47,036 nucleotides of DNA from an uncultured Eubacterium sp. Its GTDB lineage: Bacteria > Bacillota > Clostridia > Lachnospirales > Lachnospiraceae. Made by a program: the position numbers and the translations under genes. The notes below the pieces were generated by a model. It was not told where the DNA came from, did not search any database, and worked only from the letters and a program-made list of their open reading frames with translations. Shown piece after piece: positions 1 through 8,270 of the stretch. Numbering within the stretch: the stretch's first letter is position 1; every line of letters starts with the position of its first letter. Location: assembly GCA_947642745.1 (NCBI GenBank), contig CANRTU010000036.1, forward strand, positions 1 to 47,036. The letters are read 5' to 3'.

Positions 1-18
1 AAAAAAGTATACTTTTTT
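1..18. other. Perfect 18-bp palindrome at window edge
   Basis: AAAAAAGTATACTTTTTT is its own reverse complement. It ends in a T-run, so it could be the tail of a terminator or an operator belonging to a gene outside the window. With no loop it would form only a tight hairpin or cruciform, and the upstream context is missing. Confidence 0.35.
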
Positions 19-76
19 GAATAAAAAGTGATAAAGAGGGAAATAAAGCAAGAAATAAAGGGATGGAGAGAAAGCA

Positions 77-697
77 ATGAGGCGGATATATGGTTATATA
101 CGTATCAGGGTTTTCGGTCAGAATGCGGATGAGCAGATTATTTCCATGCGTGAAATGCAGGTGCCGGAAAAAGATATTTTTATAGACGGACAGCAGGAGT
201 ATGGCTCTGAATGCGAATATCAGAAACTTCTGCGAAAGCTGAAAGCCAATGATTTGCTTTACATTAAGGGTCTGGACGCTCTTGGGTCAGATTTCCGGGA
301 AATAGGGCAGCAGTGGAGAATACTGACAAAAGAAAAAAGGACCGATATTGTGGTGCTGGATATGCCCCAGCTGGATACAAGGCGTGGAAAAATGCAGTTT
401 GATACACTTGTGGCGGATATTGTATTGTCCATGCTGGAATATATTCCGGATGTGGAATGGCTGGAACGAAAGCAGCGGCAGAAGGAGGGTATCGCAAGAG
501 CCAGAATGCGGGGCGTGCAGTTTGGCAGACCGGAACTGCCAGTGCCGGAAAATTTCTCACAGGTATACCAGATCTGGCGAAATAAAGAAATCAATGGCGA
601 GAAGGCAGCGGGATTATGTCATATGTCAAAAGCAAATTTCTACAAAAAGGCACGTGAACGCAGGCAGCGGGAGATGGCCGAAAAGCCGGGAGGTTAA
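77..697 (+). CDS. Degenerate serine-recombinase-like protein, probably catalytically dead
   Basis: This 206-residue protein has the layout of a small resolvase/invertase: an N-terminal GYIR segment, a resolvase core containing WRILTKEK and VLDMPQLDTRRGK, the E-helix tail KEGIARARMRGVQFGRP, and a C-terminal helix-turn-helix-like part. The catalytic positions do not match a working enzyme. The usual YxRVS nucleophile segment reads YIRIRVF, so the serine is Arg (codon AGG), and the usual DRLGR active-site segment reads DALGS, so two arginines are lost. The frame is otherwise full length, which argues for retained DNA binding rather than decay. It is the first gene of the glycan run, with GGAGAG 6 nt before the ATG and a 26-nt gap to the next gene. 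A regulatory role is inference. Confidence 0.8.
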   Translation: MRRIYGYIRIRVFGQNADEQIISMREMQVPEKDIFIDGQQEYGSECEYQKLLRKLKANDLLYIKGLDALGSDFREIGQQWRILTKEKRTDIVVLDMPQLDTRRGKMQFDTLVADIVLSMLEYIPDVEWLERKQRQKEGIARARMRGVQFGRPELPVPENFSQVYQIWRNKEINGEKAAGLCHMSKANFYKKARERRQREMAEKPGG

Positions 698-723
698 CAG
701 AATCAGTTGAAGGGGTCGGAGTC

Positions 724-2079
724 ATGCAAAAAGCGCTAAAAGAACAGGCGGATAATTTTTTACAAATACTGGGACATGCGCATGAAATATGCATTCAGAC
801 AGTACAAAAAAGAAACTACGCAGTCGTCTGTGAAATTCTTTCGGACGCCCGGCAGGGAGCCATAGAACTGGGAAAACGCATAGAATTGTCTGAAGGCGCA
901 CAGACGGCGGCCATTGCCTTACTGGAGCAGTATTGTGAGACCGCTTACCAGGTTTACCAGACACTGGCAGGCAAAACAGCTGCGGATGCGGTGGAGCTGT
1001 TAAAAGAGCTGGAAAAACAACTGGCAGAAATAAAAAAAAGCATGGAACATGATATCAGAATCCGCCCGGAAGTGGTTTTTCTGCCTTATAAAGCTTCTAT
1101 GTGGGATTCACTGGAAAGTGTGTGGAAAGCTGCCAGGGCAGATGAGGATTATGATGTTTATGTAGTTCCCATTCCGTATTATGATAAAAATCCAGATGGA
1201 AGCTTTGGGGAATGGCACTACGAAGGGGAAATGTATCCGGAATATGTGCCGGTAACCGCATATGAGGATTATAATCTGGCAGAACGCAGACCAGATATGA
1301 TTTTTATACATAATCCTTATGATTCATGTAACTATGTAACAAGTGTGGAACCGCATTTTTATGCGGAAAATCTGAGAAAGTATACAAAACAACTGGTATA
1401 TATTCCCTATTACATTTTAGGAAATATAACCGTGGATGATAAACAGGCGATGGAAGAGGTCAGAAGTTTCAGCGCCAGTCCGGGAGTTCTTTATGCGGAT
1501 AAGGTTGTGGTGCAGTCGGAGGATATGCGGCAGGTATATATCAGACTACTGACGCAGATGAGCGGAAATGAGAAAAGGCGGAGATACTGGGAAAATAAAA
1601 TACTCGGCCTTGGATCGCCCAAAGTGGATAAGGTACTGGAAGTAAAGAAAGAAGAGGCGGATATTCCAAAAGGATGGATGACGGTGATCCGGAAACCGGA
1701 TGGAGGCCGCAAAAAAGTCGTTTTGTACAATACAGGAATCAGTGCGCTGCTTCAGCATAATGAGCGTATGCTGGCAAAAATACAGGAAGTATTGCGGATA
1801 TTTAAAGAGAACAGGAATGAGATTGTGCTGTTGTGGAGACCCCATCCACTGATCAAAGCTACAATCAGCTCAATGAGGCCGAAGCTGTGGGAAATGTACA
1901 AAGCGATTGTTATACAGTATCAGGCTGAAGGATGGGGGATTTATGACGATACGCCGCAGCTGCACAGGGCAATCGCAGTCAGCGACGCATATTATGGAGA
2001 TAAAAGCAGCGTGGCAGAGTTGTGCCGGAATGCCGGAATGCCAGTAATGATTCAGAATGCTTATAGAATGGGTGAGTGA
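724..2079 (+). CDS. CDP-glycerol glycerophosphotransferase-like protein
   Basis: This 451-residue soluble protein has a helical N-terminal section (about 1-105) rich in Gln, Glu and Lys. It is followed by a GT-B-like region with VVFLPYKASMWDSLESVWKA, PDMIFIHNPYD, and a C-terminal half with VVLYNTGISALLQHNERML, LLWRPHPLI and a late SDAYYGDKSSV. The RPHP and GDxSS elements are typical of the TagB/TagF-type CDP-glycerol transferase superfamily, which moves polyol-phosphate or related groups onto glycans. No membrane segment is visible. The start is set by AAGGGGTCGGAG just before ATG 724. It overlaps the gmhA region almost directly. The actual donor and acceptor cannot be read from the sequence. 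Confidence 0.62.
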   Translation: MQKALKEQADNFLQILGHAHEICIQTVQKRNYAVVCEILSDARQGAIELGKRIELSEGAQTAAIALLEQYCETAYQVYQTLAGKTAADAVELLKELEKQLAEIKKSMEHDIRIRPEVVFLPYKASMWDSLESVWKAARADEDYDVYVVPIPYYDKNPDGSFGEWHYEGEMYPEYVPVTAYEDYNLAERRPDMIFIHNPYDSCNYVTSVEPHFYAENLRKYTKQLVYIPYYILGNITVDDKQAMEEVRSFSASPGVLYADKVVVQSEDMRQVYIRLLTQMSGNEKRRRYWENKILGLGSPKVDKVLEVKKEEADIPKGWMTVIRKPDGGRKKVVLYNTGISALLQHNERMLAKIQEVLRIFKENRNEIVLLWRPHPLIKATISSMRPKLWEMYKAIVIQYQAEGWGIYDDTPQLHRAIAVSDAYYGDKSSVAELCRNAGMPVMIQNAYRMGE

Positions 2080-2081
2080 TT

Positions 2082-2660
2082 ATGGGAACGTATATACAGG
2101 AATTGATACAGAAACTGGAAGAGACTGAAGTATGGAAAGATACAACGGAAAAGATGGCGGATTACGAAGCGGGAATGAAGCTTTTGACAGATCTTTTCCG
2201 GGAATACAGGCAAAAGAAGGCTAAAGTTTTTTTTATAGGGAACGGGGGCAGTGCGGCAATCGCTTCCCATATGACTGCGGATTTTATGAAAAATGGAGGG
2301 ATGCGTACATGCAGTCTGTATGACGCTGCGTCGCTCACCTGCATGGGAAATGATTACGGATATGAATATGTATTTGCGAATCAGATGAAACTGCTTGTCA
2401 GTCCCGCAGACCTGGTGGTGGCGGTCAGCAGTTCCGGAAATTCAGAAAATATTATAAAAGCAATTGATACAGCAAAACAGCTGGGGGCACATGTCATTAC
2501 GTTTACCGGATTCGGGCCGGATAACCGGGCAAAAAAAGCGGGTGACATCAACGTATACGTGCCATGCGCAAAGTATGGAATTGTGGAATCCATTCATAAT
2601 CTGATGCTGCAGCAGGTTGTGGATACACTTATGGACCGGGATGACACAAAAGCGTGTTAA
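2082..2660 (+). CDS. gmhA: Sedoheptulose-7-phosphate isomerase
   Basis: GmhA converts D-sedoheptulose 7-phosphate to D-glycero-D-manno-heptose 7-phosphate, the first committed step of activated-heptose synthesis. The protein is a single SIS domain of about 192 residues, normal for the family. It has GNGGSA at about 53-58 followed by SHMTADF, the phosphate-binding VSSSGNSENI, and a late SIHNLMLQQVVD helix carrying His and Gln ligand-type residues. I place the start at ATG 2082 because GGTGAG lies 5 nt upstream. An in-frame GTG at 2076 would overlap the previous stop and has a poorer site. The next gene, gmhB, supports the assignment. Confidence 0.9.
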   Translation: MGTYIQELIQKLEETEVWKDTTEKMADYEAGMKLLTDLFREYRQKKAKVFFIGNGGSAAIASHMTADFMKNGGMRTCSLYDAASLTCMGNDYGYEYVFANQMKLLVSPADLVVAVSSSGNSENIIKAIDTAKQLGAHVITFTGFGPDNRAKKAGDINVYVPCAKYGIVESIHNLMLQQVVDTLMDRDDTKAC

Positions 2661-2725
2661 CGGAAGATAGCGTGTTAATGAAAGAAAATGTATTAATAAA
2701 AGAAAGCGTATTAATAAAAGAAAAA
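2654..2725 (+). repeat. Four 18-bp tandem repeats at the gmhA/gmhB junction
   Basis: Four consecutive 18-bp units begin at 2654, 2672, 2690 and 2708, each a variant of GTRTTAAYRAAAGAAARY. The last two differ only at their final bases. In the gmhB frame they read VLTEDS, VLMKEN, VLIKES, VLIKEK. The first unit overlaps the end of gmhA. The unit is a multiple of three, so changes in copy number would alter the N-terminal tail without breaking the frame. Confidence 0.85.
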
Positions 2726-3298
2726 AGGCCGGCGGTATTTCTGGACCGGGATGGCGTGCTGACCATTGAAAAAGGATATGTACGCTCGGTAGAAGAAATG
2801 GAACTGTTTCCATATGCGAAAGAATGTGTGGAAAAGATTCATGAGATGGGGTTTTATGCCATTGTCATTACCAATCAGAGTGGAATTGCCAGAGGTCTGT
2901 TTACTGAAAGCGCATTATTGGAAATGAACCGGACGCTGATGAGGCGGACGGGTGTGGATGCGGTATATTATTGTCCTCACCACTGGCAGGGAACGGTAAA
3001 AAAATACAGCCATATTTGTGACTGCAGAAAGCCGCAGACCGGAATGCTGGCGCAGGCATGCAGGGAATTTGCCATAGATCTGGAACACTCTGTTCTGATC
3101 GGAGACCGGGCATGTGACATCCGTACAGGAAAAAACGCCGGAATAAAAACCATATTGTTAGAGTCTGGTTATGGAAGCGCAGAACTGGAAGAAGCCGTAC
3201 AGCCCGGCGGGATATGCGCCGATCTGAGAGAAGCGCTCAGAATCTGCGGGGAACAGAAAAAAACGAATCATAGTATCAGTGGAAAGGAAAGTAGATAG
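2678..3298 (+). CDS. gmhB: D-glycero-D-manno-heptose 1,7-bisphosphate phosphatase
   Basis: GmhB removes the C7 phosphate from heptose 1,7-bisphosphate. The HAD core is complete: nucleophile motif FLDRDGVLT, threonine motif ITNQSGIARG, a Lys in CRKPQTGML, and late acidic motif IGDRACDI. The loop CPHHWQG...CDCRKP has the Cys-His-Cys-Cys arrangement that binds zinc in true GmhB proteins, which separates it from other HisB-N-like phosphatases. The length of about 206 residues is usual. The start is uncertain because the N-terminus lies in the 18-bp repeats. ATG 2678 sits 11 nt after GGAAG, while GTG 2672 and GTG 2654 are also in frame. It lies between gmhA and a sugar-nucleotide SDR. Confidence 0.9.
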   Translation: MKENVLIKESVLIKEKRPAVFLDRDGVLTIEKGYVRSVEEMELFPYAKECVEKIHEMGFYAIVITNQSGIARGLFTESALLEMNRTLMRRTGVDAVYYCPHHWQGTVKKYSHICDCRKPQTGMLAQACREFAIDLEHSVLIGDRACDIRTGKNAGIKTILLESGYGSAELEEAVQPGGICADLREALRICGEQKKTNHSISGKESR

Positions 3299-3300
3299 TA

Positions 3301-4287
3301 ATGATAGCGATCGTAACAGGAGGCTGCGGTTTTATCGGTTCTCACATGACGGACCGGCTGCTGGCAGAAGGATACAGCGTCCGGGTCATTGACAACTGGT
3401 CCACCGGACGGCCGGAAAACCTGGCTCATCAGAAAGACAACGAAAATTTAACAGTATACCATATGGATATCCGTAACAGGGAAGAGATTGCGCCTGTATT
3501 TAAGGGGGCGGATTATGTGTTTCATCTGGCTGCGCTGGCGGATATCGTGCCTTCCATACAAAGGCCCTGGGATTATTATTCTTCCAATGTGCTGGGTACG
3601 TATCATGTGGCGGAATGCGCAAAAGAAGCAGGAGTCAGGAAGCTGGTTTATGCGGCATCTTCTTCCTGTTATGGGATACCGGACGAGTACCCGACGAAAG
3701 AAACAGCCGGAATACGTCCGCAATATCCGTACGCACTGACAAAACGGCTGGGAGAAGAGACAGTACTGCACTGGGGACAGGTATACGGCCTTCCGGTCAT
3801 TACGCTCAGACTGTTTAATGTATATGGAACCCGTTCCAGAACATCGGGAACGTATGGGGCGGTATTTGGCGTGTTTCTCGCACAAAAGCTGGCTGGCAGG
3901 CCTTTTACAGTTGTAGGAGATGGAAACCAGACCAGGGATTTTACATATGTGACCGACATTGTGGATGCGTTTTATACAGCTGCCATATCAGATGTTACAC
4001 AGGATACATTCAATGTTGGAAGCGGCGGCACCTATCCGGTAAACCAGCTTTGCAGTCTGCTGAAAGGACCTGTTGTCCATATTCCCAAAAGGCCGGGTGA
4101 ACCGGACTGCACTTTTGCGGATACGGCGAAGATAGAACAAAAACTGGGCTGGAAAGCGAAAGTTACGTTTGAGGAAGGTGTGCAGAAAGTACTGGAAAAC
4201 ATTGATTACTGGAAAGAAGCTCCGGTATGGACACCGGACAGTATTGGTACAGCCACGGAAGACTGGTTTAAATATCTGGGAAAATAA
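3301..4287 (+). CDS. NAD-dependent sugar-nucleotide epimerase/dehydratase (extended SDR)
   Basis: This 328-residue extended short-chain dehydrogenase has the N-terminal dinucleotide motif TGGCGFIGSH at about 6-15, HLAALADIVPS, catalytic serines in AASSSCYG, the YALTK YxxxK motif, and the substrate-side motifs LRLFNVYGTR and DFTYVTDIVDA. These place it with GalE/RmlB-type enzymes that act on nucleotide sugars. Its place between gmhB and the hldE-like gene suggests that it works on an activated heptose, but its motifs look more like GalE than like HldD (ADP-heptose epimerase). I therefore leave the substrate open. It starts 2 nt after the gmhB stop, with GGAAAGGAAAG upstream. Confidence 0.85.
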   Translation: MIAIVTGGCGFIGSHMTDRLLAEGYSVRVIDNWSTGRPENLAHQKDNENLTVYHMDIRNREEIAPVFKGADYVFHLAALADIVPSIQRPWDYYSSNVLGTYHVAECAKEAGVRKLVYAASSSCYGIPDEYPTKETAGIRPQYPYALTKRLGEETVLHWGQVYGLPVITLRLFNVYGTRSRTSGTYGAVFGVFLAQKLAGRPFTVVGDGNQTRDFTYVTDIVDAFYTAAISDVTQDTFNVGSGGTYPVNQLCSLLKGPVVHIPKRPGEPDCTFADTAKIEQKLGWKAKVTFEEGVQKVLENIDYWKEAPVWTPDSIGTATEDWFKYLGK

Positions 4288-4331
4288 CTTCGTGGATTTT
4301 AAGAATATCAGATAAGGGCAGAACGGAATTT

Positions 4332-5864
4332 ATGGACAAGATTGTTTCTAAAGAAGTATTTAAAAACAAAATAAGACCAAAACTGAAGAATGAAAAAAAG
4401 ACCATTGCGTTATGCCATGGAGTTTTTGACCTGGTGCACCCTGGACATATTGTACATTTGAAACAGGCAAAGGAAATGGCGGACGTACTGGTCGTATCTG
4501 TCACAGCGTCAAAATACGTGCGCAAAGGGCCCGGAAGGCCGTACTTTAGCGATGAGATGCGTATGCAGTTTCTTTCTGCGATCTCATATGCGGATTATGT
4601 GATGTGTTCTGAAGGGTACACAGTGGACGATATTGTGGAAAGTGTGGAACCGGATTTTTATGTTAAGGGCGAAGAATATGCCAGGGAAAAAGATGACATT
4701 ACAGGCAGGATTACAGCGGAACGGGAGCTTGTAGAGAAGCATGGCGGAAAGATAGCTTATACCGGCGGTCAGACATTCAGCTCTACAAAGCTGATTAATA
4801 CGGCAATGGCCGGACTGCCGGAAGATGTGGTCCGCTATATGGAAGGCTTTAAGCAGAAGTATTCGATGCAGGATATCCGTACTTATGCGGCGAAGGCGGA
4901 GCAGCTGAAAATACTGGTGGTAGGGGATGTGATTATTGACCAGTACACGTACTGCGGTATACAGGGACTTATGAGCAAGGATATGGGGTACTCTGCAAGA
5001 ATGGACCATTCGGAAGAATATCCGGGCGGGGCTGCGGCCATTGCCAGACATATTAGTACTTTTACAGAGAATGTGACGCTGATGTCCATTGTGGGAAATG
5101 AAGAAGAAATGCGGCTGCGGCTTTTTGACGGGCTGGTGGACAAGATGCGGTTAATGCTTACTTATAGCAGCCAGTTTCCTACGATTATCAAGCACCGGTA
5201 TCTTACAAGAAACGCGAAGAGGGAAGAATACAGAAAGATATTTTCTATTAATAATATTCCTGAATCCGCAGGATATGAACCGGAGGCAAAAGAAAAGTTT
5301 CTTACTGTGCTGGCGGAAAAACTGGAGGAAGCGGATGTCGTATTTTTATGCGACTTCGGTCACGGCCTTGTGGATGATAAGGTAAAAGAAATGATCGAAA
5401 ACAGGGCGAAATTTTTAGTATTAAACTGCCAGACGAATTCCACAAACCAGGGACTGAATATTATAACGAAATACAACAGGGCGGATGTATTTACGCTGGA
5501 TCAAAAAGAGCTGAAACTGGCATTTCCGGCGTATGCGCAAAATGAGCGGCTTGCGCTGGAAAAACTCTGCGCACATCTCCATGGAAAGGGATGGCTCACA
5601 AGAGGGTCTCTTGGCGCCTGTGGGATGGACGGCGCCAGTCTGTATGACTGTCCGGCGTTTACACTGTCGGTGAAAGATACAGTTGGCGCAGGTGATGCGT
5701 TTTATTCAGTTGTGGGTCTCTATGGGGCGGCAAAAGCGCCGGCGGAGCTTGCGACGGTGATGGGAAATATAGCGGGAGCCCTTGCGGCGAATATTGTGGG
5801 AAATAAGAAAGCTGTGGAACGGGTAAACGTACTGAAATATGCCAGTACCCTTTTAAATATATAG
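4332..5864 (+). CDS. Bifunctional heptose nucleotidyltransferase-kinase, reversed HldE-like
   Basis: Two enzymes are fused. Residues about 22-160 form a cytidylyltransferase-fold nucleotidyltransferase with GVFDLVHPGH (HPGH at 36-39) and the FSSTKLI signature near 149-155. Residues about 192-510 form a PfkB sugar kinase with VVGDVIIDQY, GGAAAIARH, and the anion-hole/catalytic motif DTVGAGDAF, whose catalytic Asp is near 455. In Escherichia coli HldE these domains phosphorylate heptose-7-phosphate at C1 and then transfer AMP to make ADP-heptose, with the kinase first. Here the order is reversed. With gmhA and gmhB beside it, the same two steps are the best inference, although the nucleotide used cannot be read from the motifs. 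AAGGG and a second purine stretch precede ATG 4332. Confidence 0.85.
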   Translation: MDKIVSKEVFKNKIRPKLKNEKKTIALCHGVFDLVHPGHIVHLKQAKEMADVLVVSVTASKYVRKGPGRPYFSDEMRMQFLSAISYADYVMCSEGYTVDDIVESVEPDFYVKGEEYAREKDDITGRITAERELVEKHGGKIAYTGGQTFSSTKLINTAMAGLPEDVVRYMEGFKQKYSMQDIRTYAAKAEQLKILVVGDVIIDQYTYCGIQGLMSKDMGYSARMDHSEEYPGGAAAIARHISTFTENVTLMSIVGNEEEMRLRLFDGLVDKMRLMLTYSSQFPTIIKHRYLTRNAKREEYRKIFSINNIPESAGYEPEAKEKFLTVLAEKLEEADVVFLCDFGHGLVDDKVKEMIENRAKFLVLNCQTNSTNQGLNIITKYNRADVFTLDQKELKLAFPAYAQNERLALEKLCAHLHGKGWLTRGSLGACGMDGASLYDCPAFTLSVKDTVGAGDAFYSVVGLYGAAKAPAELATVMGNIAGALAANIVGNKKAVERVNVLKYASTLLNI

Positions 5865-5884
5865 CAGGACACACAGCGCCGTTT

Positions 5885-7090
5885 ATGTTTAAAAATTCAG
5901 ACTATGTAAGGAAAAATATGAATGCGATTTTATACAGTGCTCCGATAAAGATCGGGAAAACATACTGGTTTACCTATGGAGATGTGATTTACTGTTTTGA
6001 ACAGGACCGTTTCAAAATAGAAAAAGTGCAGGAACTGCATATTCCTGATATTCATCCGAATGCGTATTGTTATATGACAGGCGCAGACAATCAGATTATT
6101 TTTTCACCGTTTTACGCAAAAGACATAGCGGTATACGATACCAGGACCGGGAGTATACAGTATATCGACTGGGGATACAAAAACAGATATGCATATTACA
6201 GAAATGTGGCTGCCTATGGAGGCAAAATTTTTTTGCTGCCAGGAGTTATGGACGGCGACATTATAGTGGTGGATGAACGAAAGAAGATCAGGCATATCCG
6301 GATCGCAGACTGGAACTGTAATACGCAAAGAAGCGAGTGGACATCAGAATCTGTGATTCAGGGCAGGTATTTGTGGGTAACCGCACATTATTCCAGCCAG
6401 ATCTTAAAGCTGGATATGGATACAGAGCAGTATGAGTTTTGCCAGACGCACGGCCATGCCACCGGATATACCGGCATAGCGGCTGACCGGGACATACTAT
6501 GGCTGGCGGAGTCCGCAACAGGAGCGATTGTAAAATATCAGATACAGACTGGAGATACAGAGATCTTTCAGGCGCCGGATACACTGGGTTGTTGTAAGAC
6601 AGGAAAAAAATATGTTCATTCAGGGCTGTATGATTTTGACAACTACGTGGTGACTATTCCTGCGCTATCAGACCAGATGACGGCGCTGAATAAACAAACC
6701 GGAGAATGCCGGACAGTAGATACTGATTTTTTTGATCCTGTGACAAAGGACGGCCGCTATCAGTATGAAAACAGTTCCCTGTGCAGTTTCGGAACAAAGG
6801 CGGATGATGCCACGCTCTGGGTGCAGCGTGCCCTGGACGGGGAGATCGCATGTATGACAGTGGGAGATACATTTTCCTATCATACTTTTTCACTGCGACT
6901 GGATCCTTTGCACATGTCCGGGATGCGTGAGCGGATATACAGCTGCGACAGGGAAATCTTTCTGGAAAACGATCTGACGACTTTAAATTCCCTGCTTTTT
7001 TATATAAAAAATACGGGCACAGACAACGGCATACAGGGAGTTTCCGGTGTGGGCCCACGGATCTGGGAAAAGCTAAAAACCAGAGAATAA
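5885..7090 (+). CDS. Predicted beta-propeller protein of unknown function
   Basis: I do not recognise a named family. The 401-residue soluble protein is built of repeating beta-rich units of about 45-50 residues with recurring aromatic and Asp/Gly turns. Examples are AYCYMTGADNQIIFSP, AVYDTRTGSIQYIDW, YLWVTAHYSSQILKLDMDTEQY, ILWLAESATGAIVKYQIQTG and LWVQRALDGEIACMT. This pattern is typical of NHL/YVTN-like propellers. There is no signal peptide, so it should be cytoplasmic. It sits between the heptose and methyltransferase genes and could be a scaffold or a lectin-like partner, which is inference. The start at ATG 5885 has only a weak AGGA far upstream. ATG 5918 with AAGG 6 nt ahead is an alternative. 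Confidence 0.7.
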   Translation: MFKNSDYVRKNMNAILYSAPIKIGKTYWFTYGDVIYCFEQDRFKIEKVQELHIPDIHPNAYCYMTGADNQIIFSPFYAKDIAVYDTRTGSIQYIDWGYKNRYAYYRNVAAYGGKIFLLPGVMDGDIIVVDERKKIRHIRIADWNCNTQRSEWTSESVIQGRYLWVTAHYSSQILKLDMDTEQYEFCQTHGHATGYTGIAADRDILWLAESATGAIVKYQIQTGDTEIFQAPDTLGCCKTGKKYVHSGLYDFDNYVVTIPALSDQMTALNKQTGECRTVDTDFFDPVTKDGRYQYENSSLCSFGTKADDATLWVQRALDGEIACMTVGDTFSYHTFSLRLDPLHMSGMRERIYSCDREIFLENDLTTLNSLLFYIKNTGTDNGIQGVSGVGPRIWEKLKTRE

Positions 7091-7178
7091 TGCCGGCTGT
7101 GAATGATCCGGCGGGCTGATATGATACAAAATGACGGAACGGATATCAAAGGAACAAAAATATAAAAGGATCAGAATC

Positions 7179-8270
7179 ATGAATATAAATGAACATTTGC
7201 TGGAACAGGCAGAAAAAAACAGGTTTCCGGTTGCTTTGTATGGAGCCGGAAAATACGGCAGGATTGCGCTGGCTAATATAACCGGGAAATATCCCCACAT
7301 TCCGGTTGTGTGCTTTATAGATGATGATTTAGCCAGAAATAACAGCCGGGTGGAGAATCTGGAAGTTGTTTCACCCGGACAGGCAGTTTCGGCGTATGGG
7401 GAGGGGGAATTAATAATTGTTATTTCTAATTATTATATCAGGGAAACAATGGTCAGGCTTCAAAAAGCGGGCATAGATTTACAGAGCGTATATTTTTCAA
7501 ACGAATTACTGATTGAACCGGTAGCAATAGATTACATTCAGGAAAAAGCGGATGAATTGTCACAGGTATACGATCTTCTGGCGGATTATGAATCCAGGAT
7601 GATATATAAGACACTAATAGAATGCAGGGTTACCCGCAATATAGATCTGCTGGGCAGAACGTGCCGTGACAGCCAGTATTTTGAGCCGGATATTGTGCGT
7701 TTTGGCGAACATGAAATATTTGTGGACGCCGGAGCTTTTGATGGCGATACGATTGATCATTTTCTGAAACTGGTAAAAGGGAAATACCGGTATATTTACG
7801 CATTTGAGCCGGATAAAAAGAATTATGAAAATCTCAAAGCCGGGCACAGACATGAAAATATATATCTGTATAATATGGGGCTTTACAGTGAAGAGCAGGA
7901 AGTTAGTTTTTTATCTGGTAAAGGAGGATCTTCACAAGTATATCCGGATGGAGAAGATGTGATAAAAGTATGCGGCTTTGACCGGCTGGATGTTCCGGAC
8001 CGGAAGGTATCATTTGTGAAAATGGATATTGAAGGCAGCGAACTGAACGCTTTGCGGGGCATGGCGGAAACAATCAGCAGATACAGACCCGCACTGGCCA
8101 TCTGCATCTATCATAAATTTGAGGATTTATGGGAGATTCCTTTATTTATTCACCAGCTTGTTCCACAGTATCAGTTGTATATCAGAAACTATACGACTTA
8201 CCTGGATGAGATCGTATTATATGCGGTGGCGCCAGACGCAGAGTATACGGCAAAGGGAGAAACAGAATGA
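7179..8270 (+). CDS. FkbM-family methyltransferase with N-terminal Rossmann module
   Basis: The C-terminal half is an FkbM-type SAM methyltransferase: EIFVDAGAFDGDTIDHF (SAM loop), YAFEPDKKNYENL, and FVKMDIEGSELNALRG, followed by AICIYHKFEDLWEIP. Such enzymes O-methylate sugars in polysaccharide and natural-product loci. Residues 1-110 form a separate Rossmann module with LYGAGKYG at 20-27 and VVCFIDDDLARNN, of the kind that recurs in this cluster. I chose ATG 7179 because AAAAGGA lies 8 nt upstream and the module then begins normally. An in-frame ATG at 7131 adds 16 residues but lacks a good site. It overlaps the radical SAM gene by 4 nt. Its paralogue is at 10119. Confidence 0.88.
   Translation: MNINEHLLEQAEKNRFPVALYGAGKYGRIALANITGKYPHIPVVCFIDDDLARNNSRVENLEVVSPGQAVSAYGEGELIIVISNYYIRETMVRLQKAGIDLQSVYFSNELLIEPVAIDYIQEKADELSQVYDLLADYESRMIYKTLIECRVTRNIDLLGRTCRDSQYFEPDIVRFGEHEIFVDAGAFDGDTIDHFLKLVKGKYRYIYAFEPDKKNYENLKAGHRHENIYLYNMGLYSEEQEVSFLSGKGGSSQVYPDGEDVIKVCGFDRLDVPDRKVSFVKMDIEGSELNALRGMAETISRYRPALAICIYHKFEDLWEIPLFIHQLVPQYQLYIRNYTTYLDEIVLYAVAPDAEYTAKGETE

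Noticed and set aside
3301..4287. ADP-heptose 6-epimerase (HldD) call for the SDR beside gmhB
   Set aside because: Its motifs fit GalE/RmlB-type enzymes better than HldD, so only a general SDR call is supported.
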